A stretch of DNA of 20,304 nucleotides from Clostridium sp. CAG:590 (GTDB lineage: Bacteria; Bacillota; Clostridia; Lachnospirales; Lachnospiraceae). Made by a program: the position numbers and the translations under genes. The stretch covers positions 8,772-29,075 of the forward strand of contig HF987895.1 in assembly GCA_000431135.1 (NCBI GenBank), read 5' to 3'. Under the pieces are notes generated by a model that saw nothing but the letters and a program-made list of their open reading frames with translations, did no database searches and was not told the origin of the DNA. Of the stretch, positions 8,093 to 15,854 are shown piece by piece (within the stretch, counting starts at the first letter, position 1; every line of letters starts with the position of its first letter).

Positions 8093-8136
8093 AACGTCTC
8101 TTTGCGACATTGTATGTTGGCGAAGGGACGTTTTTT
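8093..8136 (+). terminator. Rho-independent terminator after gpsA
   Basis: Arms AACGTCTCTTTGC (8093-8105) and GCGAAGGGACGTT (8120-8132) pair over 13 positions with two G-U pairs, with a 14-base loop and a run of six T (8131-8136). It separates the lipid-synthesis unit from spoIVA. Confidence 0.9.
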
Positions 8137-8164
8137 GCATAATTTAGAGATTGGTGCATATATT
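8137..8164 (+). promoter_or_regulatory. Sigma-E-like promoter of spoIVA
   Basis: GCATAAT (8137-8143), 13 bases, CATATATT (8157-8164) resembles the mother-cell sigma-E pattern (KMATATT / CATACAHT), and spoIVA is a known sigma-E gene in Bacillus. It lies directly after the gpsA terminator. A very similar arrangement precedes the D,D-carboxypeptidase gene near 17322. The match is by eye. Confidence 0.42.
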
Positions 8165-8201
8165 CTTCTTAGGATAACTATGTGATAGAGCGTAGGAGTT
8201 G

Positions 8202-8209
8202 AAGGAGGA
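8202..8209 (+). promoter_or_regulatory. Ribosome binding site deciding the spoIVA start
   Basis: AAGGAGGA lies four bases before ATG 8214. The in-frame TTG at 8199 lies upstream of this box and is therefore not the start. Confidence 0.75.
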
Positions 8210-8213
8210 TATT

Positions 8214-9706
8214 ATGAGGGAGCAATTTGATGTATATGCAGATATAAAGGAACGAACGGGGGGAGATATGTACATAGGCGTTGTAGGGCCTGTGCGAACC
8301 GGAAAATCTACATTTATCAAGCGATTTATGGAAACTCTGGTGCTTCCGAATATGAACAATTCGGCAGAAAAACAGAGAACCATTGATGAATTGCCGCAAA
8401 GCGGTTCCGGGAAAACCATTACAACAACAGAACCCAAATTTATTCCGAAGCAGGCTGCAACCATTGCATTGGATGACAAAACAAATGCAAATATCCGATT
8501 GATCGATTGTGTTGGCTACATGGTGGATGGTGCAACCGGACATATGGAGGAAGACAAAGAGAGACTGGTCAGGACGCCGTGGTATGATTATGAGATTCCG
8601 TTTTCGAAAGCGGCACATATCGGAACAAAGAAAGTAATGACAGATCATGCAACGATCGGTGTGGTCGTAACCGGTGATGGCAGCTTTGGTGAGATTGGCA
8701 GAGAGCAGTTCTATCCGGTGGAGAAAGAATTTGTCAATGAAATGAAAATGCTCGGAAAACCGTTTATTGTGATCCTGAACAGTGTAAAACCGCAAAGCCC
8801 GGAAGTGATCGACTTAGCAGAAGAATTGACGAACCAGTATGGTGTGAAAGTGCTGCCGGTCAATTGTGATCAACTGCGGGGAAAAGATATTTTAGAGATA
8901 CTGAGACATATTTTATATGAGTTTCCGATCAGTCAGGTTCGCTTTTTTATTCCGAAATGGGCAGAAACATTGGATATGGATCATCCAATCAAACAGGCTG
9001 TGGTTTCCCTTTCCCACAAGGTCAATATGCCAAACAGGTCATGAACGATCTGCGGGGGATGAAGCAGGTCTACCAATTGCCGGATACGGATTCTGAATAT
9101 ATCAAAGAGGTTTCGGTTGTGCATGTAGATCTCAAAGACGGAACGGTCAATATCAAGCTTACCATACCGGAGCAGTATTATTATGAAATGCTGACCAATC
9201 TGTTAGATGCTCCGGTGGAAAATGAATATGATTTTCTTAACATGTTGAAGGAAGTAGCAGGCAAGCGTAAGGCATACGACCATGTTGCGGCTGCAATGAA
9301 CAGTGTACAGCAAAAAGGCTACGGTCTGGTCATGCCGGATCGGGAGAATATCAAATTAGCAGAGCCGGAGCTTATCAAACATGGCACCAAGTACGGCATT
9401 AAGATCAAGGCAAATGCACCATCCCTTCATTTTATCAAGGCAAATGTAACGACGGAGATTGCACCGATCGTTGGCACGGAAGAACAGGCGAAGGATTTCC
9501 TTGCCGACATGAAAGAGCAGTTAAAGACCTCACCGGAAGCCTTATGGAAGATCAATATATTCGGTAAGACAGTAGAACAGATGGTGGAAGAGGGCTTGAT
9601 CTCGAAGTCGAACAAGATCAATGATGATTCACAGATCCGCTTGCAGGATACAATGGAGAAGATCATCAATGACAGTAACGGTGGAATGGTGTTTATTATC
9701 ATTTAA
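8214..9706 (+). pseudogene. spoIVA: Stage IV sporulation ATPase SpoIVA, frame-disrupted
   Basis: SpoIVA is the ATPase that polymerises on the forespore surface to form the basement layer of the spore coat. The first part (8214-9044) matches the family closely: RTGGDMYIGVVG, Walker A GPVRTGKS at 25-32, DELPQSGSGKTITTTEPKF, DCVGYMVDGATG and TPWYDYEIPF. It then runs into TGA at 9042-9044. The rest is in another frame, from about GQYAKQVMNDL (9020 on) to GGMVFIII, ending with TAA 9704-9706. This includes the conserved GTKYGIKIKANAPSLHFIKANV and IAPIVGTEEQ. One missing base between about 9003 and 9025 would join the halves into about 498 residues, near the usual 492. The cause is a sequencing error or a real lesion, which would block normal coat assembly. 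Confidence 0.88.
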
Positions 9707-9747
9707 GGCGGATTTGTTTCTTGGGATTATGAATCATAAAATGAATG

Positions 9748-9793
9748 GAGACTATTGTCAGAATGGATTGGTTCCGATGGCAATAGTCTCTTT
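9748..9793 (+). terminator. Hairpin terminator after spoIVA
   Basis: GAGACTATTGTCA (9748-9760) pairs with TGGCAATAGTCTC (9778-9790), 13 positions with one G-U pair and a 17-base loop. Only TTT follows, so termination may be moderate. The first arm, with its leading G, recurs in the hairpin after the surface-protein gene at 15670. Confidence 0.65.
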
Positions 9794-9836
9794 GGGTTTG
9801 GTTGAAAGTTTGGTTTTGATTCGATGAAAGGTTTGC

Positions 9837-9865
9837 TATACAAATGAGTGTTACTCCAGTATAAT
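9837..9865 (+). promoter_or_regulatory. Promoter of the luxR-type gene
   Basis: TATACA (9837-9842), 17 bases, TATAAT (9860-9865). The -10 is perfect and the -35 matches four of six bases. The -10 overlaps the first possible ATG (9864), so translation must begin further down. Confidence 0.55.
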
Positions 9866-9893
9866 GAAATATAGGATAATCATGAGGAGAGGG

Positions 9894-11423
9894 ATGAGAA
9901 GGATGAAGCCGGTAATACAGATTTATGATTCAGAGGAGGATGTACTTCGTACTTTGGCAACAGCCGAGAAGGAAGGACATTTAACAGAGACCATTATAGA
10001 GGAATTCGTGAACAAACTGTTTGCAATGCCGGTTTTATGGAGGTGCCGGAAGTATTTTTATATGCTGGATGAAGATACTTTACGGAAGATTCCGGTACTT
10101 GTGACGCATATGGCATTGATCTGTGCGATGGACGGCAGACTGGATGAGGCAAAGGAATATGTCAGCCGGTTGGGAGACACACCGAAGGATCTTAAGTTTG
10201 ATAACTTCCGGCTTCTTGATGTTCTACGGATCAAAACAGAGCTGGTTATGCCTTATACGCGGGATGCCATGTTCTTTCGGATTGTATTTTTTATCGTAGG
10301 AAGAGATGAGCTGGCACCGGTCAGGGATCTTACTCTTTCTGCCTGCAGACCAAGCATATTGAATGGATTCCGTGATTTTACCAGATATGGCAGATATTTA
10401 GAACAGAATAAGCAACTGATTACGGAGACTGCAGTCAGACTGTATGGAAGTGTCGGTGAAAAGGTATACGAGATTGCATCCGCAGAGTGGTATTATCAGA
10501 ACAATGACTGTTTCCATGCACTGATTCTTGTTACAGGAACGATACCACTGATCGAACAGGAGAAAGATATGCGCTGTCTTTTTGTGGCATTAGCACTGCA
10601 GATGAAGATTCTTATGATGAACGGACAGGCAAGAGCAGCACATCCGCTGGTGCAGAAGATCCGGCAGAGGATCGAGACAACCGGCTGGGATGAACTGACC
10701 TCAAGTCTGAATGCTTTGGAATGTCTTGCGGCATGTTATGACGGTCGCAGGGAGGATGTTATAGACTGGTTAGAGAAGAAAGCACCGGATGAAAATGACG
10801 GTCTGTATATGATGGATATGTATGCATGGCTTGTCAAGATACGTTGTTACATACAGACGGGTAAGTATATGGCAGCTTATGTGTTGGTAGAACAGCTCAT
10901 TACGCTTCTTATCCAGGGCAGACGTTATATGGATCTGTGTGAATGTTACATGCTGTCGGCAATCATCCATTACAAGGCAGACGAGCAGCAGTTGATGTGT
11001 GAGGCACTTTCCAAGACTATCGCATTGGCAAAGAGATATGGTTATATCCGGCTGTTGGCGGATGAAGGAACATGCATGGTGCAGATGCTTACAATCTACC
11101 AGAAGGAATATGGAAGAGATGATTTTACAGAGCAGGTAAAGGAACTTGCAAACTCTGTAGGAAGATACTTTCCGGATTATCTGAAGTCACTGGTGGAATA
11201 TTATGAACCACTGACAAAGACAGAACAGGATGTATTACGGCTGATGGCACAAGGCATGGGTAATGATGAGATTGCAGGGAGATTAGAGAAGAAGACAGGG
11301 ACGATCAAGTTTCACAGTAATAATATCTACCGTAAGCTGCAGGTATCCAGCCCGAAAGGGGGGGGCACCCACCCGGCGGGGGGCGGTAGAGCGGGCGAGA
11401 GAGATTGGAATTATATAATTTAA
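9894..11423 (+). CDS. LuxR-type regulator with helical TPR/MalT-like body, disrupted C-terminus
   Basis: As read, 509 residues. About 1-435 is a helix-rich region with repeated helical pairs, like the TPR part of MalT-type regulators. It has no Walker A motif, so the usual STAND ATPase domain is absent. A LuxR helix-turn-helix occupies about 440-486 (LTKTEQDVLRLMAQGMGNDEIA, then GTIKFHSNNIYRKLQVSS). After VSS the DNA turns into a G/C-rich patch and the frame becomes implausible (PKGGGTHPAGGG...). The normal family ending AVERAREIGII is found in another frame, stopping at 11416-11418. ATG 9894, with GGAGAGGG upstream, fits the promoter better than ATG 9864 or 9882. The next gene encodes a secreted modular protein, a likely target by position only. 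Confidence 0.75.
   Translation: MRRMKPVIQIYDSEEDVLRTLATAEKEGHLTETIIEEFVNKLFAMPVLWRCRKYFYMLDEDTLRKIPVLVTHMALICAMDGRLDEAKEYVSRLGDTPKDLKFDNFRLLDVLRIKTELVMPYTRDAMFFRIVFFIVGRDELAPVRDLTLSACRPSILNGFRDFTRYGRYLEQNKQLITETAVRLYGSVGEKVYEIASAEWYYQNNDCFHALILVTGTIPLIEQEKDMRCLFVALALQMKILMMNGQARAAHPLVQKIRQRIETTGWDELTSSLNALECLAACYDGRREDVIDWLEKKAPDENDGLYMMDMYAWLVKIRCYIQTGKYMAAYVLVEQLITLLIQGRRYMDLCECYMLSAIIHYKADEQQLMCEALSKTIALAKRYGYIRLLADEGTCMVQMLTIYQKEYGRDDFTEQVKELANSVGRYFPDYLKSLVEYYEPLTKTEQDVLRLMAQGMGNDEIAGRLEKKTGTIKFHSNNIYRKLQVSSPKGGGTHPAGGGRAGERDWNYII
11352..11383 (+). other. G/C-rich anomalous patch in the luxR C-terminus
   Basis: A stretch of almost only G and C, with runs of eight G (11358-11365) and six G (11378-11383) and CCC blocks. 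It sits where LuxR proteins normally have about three residues between VSS and the final helix. It is about 22 bases longer than that and shifts the frame. Composition is unlike the whole rest of the window. A local sequencing or assembly error is the first explanation. Confidence 0.7.
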
Positions 11424-11442
11424 CAAAGCATCTATGCAGAAA

Positions 11443-11450
11443 AAGGAGGA
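11443..11450 (+). promoter_or_regulatory. Ribosome binding site deciding the surface-protein start
   Basis: AAGGAGGA lies four bases before ATG 11455. The longer in-frame ATG at 11434 lies upstream of the box and has no site of its own. Confidence 0.8.
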
Positions 11451-11454
11451 AAAG

Positions 11455-14400
11455 ATGAAAGGGTTAAAAAGAGAATTACAAGGCAAGAGAATAAGTCGTT
11501 ATTTGTTTGTATTACTTATAATGTTATTTGTAATAAGCATAAGCAGATGGGGAAGTATTACTGCAAAGGCGGCATCGGATATCCCGAAAGAGTTAATTAT
11601 CACAGAGGCGGATGGTAAGGAAGTACAGGTTATCCAAAATGGAAAATATGTTACTACGTCTGGAAAGGGTTGGTATTTTGAGACACAAACCATACCGCCA
11701 TATCTTGTACTTAAAGATGCTGAGATAGAAAAGATCTATAGTTCTGGCGGTGATTTTAGGATTGTTTTGTATGATGATAACACAATGGATGGTGATATTA
11801 TCTTTAACGCTGGCGAAGAGGAATGTACACTGACTTTTTCTGTGATGAATGGTTATGGTAGTCTTGCCATGAATGGTGTGATTAACGCATTGAGTGACTC
11901 AACAGGTAGTGCGAATATAGCAATGCCACATGGGTCGATTATTAAGACTTCGGGAATTCAGTGTTCCGGTAAACTGAGTGTAAGGAATGGGGATGTTGAG
12001 ATTATAGATAATAGTGTGGAAGCAATCAAAGCTAAGAATATAGAGTACGGGGATGCACTGGTTACAGAACAAACAGAAGGAACAAAGAAGACCACAGTTC
12101 ATGGAGCATTCCTTTTAAGAAAGTTACTTACCATTGCAGATGGTAATATACTGAATTTTATAGATGGTGCAAAAATATGCAATGTGGAAAGGCTTGAATT
12201 AGCCGATGGTGCGATCCTTCAGGTAAATGGTAATATACATATTCATAACTCAGACGGAGGTATGCGTTATATAAATAAAGGCAATGATTATCATGTAAAG
12301 GGGCTGGCTTGTAAAGGATGCCCGATAGATTATGGTAAAGAAGAGAAAGAAGCACATAATTATAATACAGATGGCTTTTGTATAAGCTGTGATGGTTATC
12401 AGCAGGCTGTACTTACAAATGATCAATATGATATCAATGGGGATGGAAGGAAGGATAATGTCTATGAGATATCAAATGCTGGTCAGCTATATTGGTTTGC
12501 GGCTCTTGTTAATGGAAAACTTCCTGATACAGAGCTGAATGATAATAATGCAAATGCCATCCTTAAGAACGATATTATTGTGAACTCTGGTGTTGTAGAC
12601 GGTGTACTTGCAAAGAATACAAGCGGTTTTAGAAGGTGGACGCCCATAGGTTATTATGGTTATGGAGGTGTCTTTGATGGACAGGGGCATACGATCAAAG
12701 GATTATATATCAATGACACAAATAGGAATAGTGTTGGATTATGCGTCGGTCTTCTTAATAAGGGTTGTATTAAGAATTTAGGAATTGAGGATTCTTATTT
12801 TAACGAATATGATGTTGGAGGAGTAGCAGATAGTAATAATGGAACTATAATAAATTGTTATTGTAATGGGGTGTTCGTTGCGAATAACAGAGCGGGAGGA
12901 ATCGTTTCTGATAATTATGGAACTATAATGAATTGTAATGCCGTTACAAAAATTACTGCAGAAGAAGGTGCAGGAGGGATAGCAGGCAGTAATTCCGGAA
13001 CAATAACAAATTGTTATAGCATTGCAGAAATTACAGCGGATTACGACAAGGGAGAGATAGCAGGTTCTAATTATAGAACAATAAAAAATTGTTATTATCT
13101 CTCCGATGAGGAAACGAATGGAGATAATGGCGTAACCGGAAAGACAAAAGAACAGTTTGCTTCTGGCGAAGTAGCATTTTGTTTGCAAAATGAAGAGCAG
13201 GAAACGGTTTGGGGACAAACAATCGGAACGGACATCTATCCGGTATTAGGTGGAGAAAGAGTATATAAGATTGGTACATATAAAGGATGCGAAGGAGCAC
13301 CGGGAGAAAAAATAACAGATACATATTCGAATTCCAATAAAAACATATACGAACCACATAAGGATGATGGTACGCAGAGTGGAACAGCATATGATAATAA
13401 GTGTGATATTTGTAATATGGATGCACATTCCTTTAACGACAAGGGGCTTTGTACAGAGGAAGGATGTGGCTATCATCAAGGCATTATTACAAATGCCACC
13501 TATTCGACGACTGTTGCTTATTGTGGTGATGCGACAGATGCACAACCAAAGACAGATGATTTCACAGTTGCTAGTGGAACGAAACCGGAATTTACATGGT
13601 ATAAAAGTGATGTGACAACCGGTGATCTTCCAACGGATGAAAATGCACTTGGTAAGGATGCACCAAAAGAACTTGGAATCTATACTTTGGTAGTGAATGC
13701 AGATGGAGCCCAAAAGGACGGTACTGTATATACAGCAGCAGAACTGCGTGTAAAGGTTACGATTACAAAAGTACAATTAGAGGGAAACGTGACGATTGAT
13801 GGTACTTTGAGTTGTAATGAGACGGTAACAGTCAACACAACGGGTATCACAAATGAGAAACCGGGTACATATTGTTATCAGTGGTATCGGATAGATGAGA
13901 ATGAGAATGCAACGAAGATTGTCAATGCAACGGGTGAAAGTTACACACTTACTATAGAGGATATTGGCAAGAAGATCAAGGTGGTTGTTACCTCTGCATA
14001 TTGCGAAGGTTCTCTTGAAGCAGCTACAGACACTTTCGTTGGTACAGCAGCCATTACTTCTACATCCGAGCAATTATCAAAAGATTGGGATGGTGAAACA
14101 ATTGTTATTCCTTCGTTTAAATCAACGAATGAAACAGGTACTAACAATGAAAATGTAATCTTTGAATACAAAAAGAATACGGAAGAAGCTTATACGCAGA
14201 CAGCACCAACAGATGCCGGTACTTATGCTGTGAGAGTAAGGGTTAAGGAAGATGCAATCTATCATGAGGCGGTATCAGAACCAGTAACATTTACAATTGC
14301 TAAGGTGAATGCAACAGTGAAGACCGCCCCAATAGCAGCAGAAAACCAGACGTATGATCAGGGAAAGAATATTACATTGATCAATGCAGAGAATGCATCC

Positions 14401-15648
14401 GTTACCGGAGGAGAATTACAGTATGCATTCAGTGAGGATGGAACATACAGTACTTCACTTCCAACCGCAACGGAAGCCGGTACATATAGCGTGTATTATA
14501 AAGTGGTTGGTGACCGGAATCACAACGATACCGAACCTGTTAAGATTGATGTTACGGTGAGTAAAGCAGTTCCGTCTTACCAAGCACCAACAGATATTTC
14601 TGCAACATGTGGAGTTAAGTTATCGGCAGTGCAGCTTCCAACCGGATTTGAGTGGACGGATGAGGATGTCACATTAGAAGCCGGTGACACAGAGACAGGA
14701 ATACAGATTATCAAAAAAGCAAAATATGTTCCGGAAGATACGAAGAATTATAAAGGAGTAACAGATATTGCAATCACAATTCAGGTTACACATGATTCTG
14801 AAGTGAGAGATGCGGTAGAACCAACCTGTACTGGCAAGGGATATAGCGGCGACACTTGTTGTAAGCATTGTGGAACGAAACTACAATCCGGTACGGATGT
14901 AGATGCTCTCGACCATGAATTTTCAAAAGACTTTACAGTGGATACAGAGGCAACCTGTAAGTCTGTCGGAAGTAAGTCGAGACACTGCAACAGATGTGAG
15001 GAAAAGACGGAGATAACAGAGATTCCAAAGAGTGATCATGCATGGGATGATGGAAAGATAACAAAGGAAGCGACTGAAACGGCGGAAGGAGTTAAGACAT
15101 ATTCTTGCAAGGTATGTGGTGTAACTAAGACTGAGACAATTCCAAAGAAGGACGCAGTAGCTACGCAGCAACCAACAGAAGGATCAACTGTTTCACAGTC
15201 GCCAAAGAACGGAGATACTATTACAGATAACAAGTCAAATGCGAAGTATACCGTAACTGATACGGTTAAGAAGAATGTAACCTATATTGCACCGGTCACT
15301 ATCAAAGCTAAGACTATTACAATTCCGGCAACGATTAAGATTAACGGTGAGATCTACAAAGTTACTAAGATAGACAAGAATGCATTGAAAGGCAATAAAA
15401 AGGTAACAAAGATTGTGGTAGGAAGCAACATTCAGTCAATTGGCAATTATGCCTTTAGTGGATGTAAGAAGCTTAAGACAATTATCATCCAGTCAAAGAA
15501 ACTGACAACTAAGACGGTTTCAAAGAAAGCATTTAAGGGAATTGCCAAGAAAGTTGTTGTGAAAGTACCGAAGAAAAAACGCACTGCCTATAAGAAGTTA
15601 TTGAAGAAAAAGGGATTATCTTCTAAGAATAGGATAAAGAACTATTAG
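11455..15648 (+). CDS. Large secreted modular protein (GLUG, Ig-like, CxxC, LRR_5)
   Basis: A 1397-residue exported protein. The signal peptide is basic up to about residue 15, hydrophobic 16-30, with likely cleavage after TAKA (39). Modules in order: a beta-rich region (40-285); a Cys module (AHNYNTDGFC, from 300); a GLUG-type repeat region (about 440-550; NNGTIINCY, NYGTIMNC, NSGTITNCY, NYRTIKNCY); a second Cys module (AHSFNDKGLC, from 657); an Ig-like strand region (678-772); a second with YQWYR and YTLTIEDIGKKI (773-867); two MBG/YDG-like domains with DAGTY/EAGTY (868-1038); CxxC modules at 1135, 1178 and 1218; and a BspA-type leucine-rich end (about 1255-1345) with a Lys-rich tail. There is no LPxTG or C-terminal membrane helix. 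Exact ligands are unknown; adhesion or glycan/protein binding is inference. Confidence 0.85.
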   Translation: MKGLKRELQGKRISRYLFVLLIMLFVISISRWGSITAKAASDIPKELIITEADGKEVQVIQNGKYVTTSGKGWYFETQTIPPYLVLKDAEIEKIYSSGGDFRIVLYDDNTMDGDIIFNAGEEECTLTFSVMNGYGSLAMNGVINALSDSTGSANIAMPHGSIIKTSGIQCSGKLSVRNGDVEIIDNSVEAIKAKNIEYGDALVTEQTEGTKKTTVHGAFLLRKLLTIADGNILNFIDGAKICNVERLELADGAILQVNGNIHIHNSDGGMRYINKGNDYHVKGLACKGCPIDYGKEEKEAHNYNTDGFCISCDGYQQAVLTNDQYDINGDGRKDNVYEISNAGQLYWFAALVNGKLPDTELNDNNANAILKNDIIVNSGVVDGVLAKNTSGFRRWTPIGYYGYGGVFDGQGHTIKGLYINDTNRNSVGLCVGLLNKGCIKNLGIEDSYFNEYDVGGVADSNNGTIINCYCNGVFVANNRAGGIVSDNYGTIMNCNAVTKITAEEGAGGIAGSNSGTITNCYSIAEITADYDKGEIAGSNYRTIKNCYYLSDEETNGDNGVTGKTKEQFASGEVAFCLQNEEQETVWGQTIGTDIYPVLGGERVYKIGTYKGCEGAPGEKITDTYSNSNKNIYEPHKDDGTQSGTAYDNKCDICNMDAHSFNDKGLCTEEGCGYHQGIITNATYSTTVAYCGDATDAQPKTDDFTVASGTKPEFTWYKSDVTTGDLPTDENALGKDAPKELGIYTLVVNADGAQKDGTVYTAAELRVKVTITKVQLEGNVTIDGTLSCNETVTVNTTGITNEKPGTYCYQWYRIDENENATKIVNATGESYTLTIEDIGKKIKVVVTSAYCEGSLEAATDTFVGTAAITSTSEQLSKDWDGETIVIPSFKSTNETGTNNENVIFEYKKNTEEAYTQTAPTDAGTYAVRVRVKEDAIYHEAVSEPVTFTIAKVNATVKTAPIAAENQTYDQGKNITLINAENASVTGGELQYAFSEDGTYSTSLPTATEAGTYSVYYKVVGDRNHNDTEPVKIDVTVSKAVPSYQAPTDISATCGVKLSAVQLPTGFEWTDEDVTLEAGDTETGIQIIKKAKYVPEDTKNYKGVTDIAITIQVTHDSEVRDAVEPTCTGKGYSGDTCCKHCGTKLQSGTDVDALDHEFSKDFTVDTEATCKSVGSKSRHCNRCEEKTEITEIPKSDHAWDDGKITKEATETAEGVKTYSCKVCGVTKTETIPKKDAVATQQPTEGSTVSQSPKNGDTITDNKSNAKYTVTDTVKKNVTYIAPVTIKAKTITIPATIKINGEIYKVTKIDKNALKGNKKVTKIVVGSNIQSIGNYAFSGCKKLKTIIIQSKKLTTKTVSKKAFKGIAKKVVVKVPKKKRTAYKKLLKKKGLSSKNRIKNY

Positions 15649-15670
15649 AATTATATAATGAATACAAATG

Positions 15671-15718
15671 GAGACTATTGCTGTAATATATTAGAATGAT
15701 GAGGCAGTAGTCTCTTTT
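15671..15718 (+). terminator. Hairpin terminator after the surface-protein gene
   Basis: GAGACTATTGC (15671-15681) pairs with GCAGTAGTCTC (15704-15714), 11 positions with one G-U pair, followed by TTTT. The left arm is the same as that of the hairpin after spoIVA at 9748. Confidence 0.75.
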
Positions 15719-15785
15719 GTATTATATGTTTGAAGATGTCGGGTACCATGTAAAATGAAACCGGCACAATTGAGACCACGAACAC

Positions 15786-15814
15786 TTGTCTTTCGAATCA
15801 AATTATACTATAAT
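15786..15814 (+). promoter_or_regulatory. Promoter of scpA
   Basis: TTGTCT (15786-15791), 17 bases, TATAAT (15809-15814). Good vegetative-type match, about 40 bases before the scpA start, and just after the upstream terminator. Confidence 0.65.
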
Positions 15815-15854
15815 ACTATAGGCGTTTTGCAAGTATAGATATGAGGATGAAAGT

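Noticed and set aside
8178..8795. 205-codon open frame on the minus strand across spoIVA
   Set aside because: It overlaps a clearly family-matching gene in antisense, has no ribosome binding site of note and its product looks like no known protein; it is a shadow of the coding strand.
9707..9893. Small gene between spoIVA and luxR (frame running to about 9827)
   Set aside because: It is a run-on frame across the hairpin, without a start with a binding site; the gap is explained by a terminator and a promoter.
11414..11419. TATAAT as a promoter of the surface-protein gene
   Set aside because: No acceptable -35 lies 16-18 bases upstream (the position falls in GCGGGC-type sequence), so co-transcription with luxR is as likely.
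12800..13100. Repeats in the surface gene as a CRISPR-like or DNA-level array
   Set aside because: The repeated units are protein-level GLUG motifs with diverged codons, not conserved DNA repeats with spacers.
15300..15648. Sortase or membrane anchor at the surface-protein C-terminus
   Set aside because: The end is Lys-rich with no LPxTG-like motif and no hydrophobic tail.
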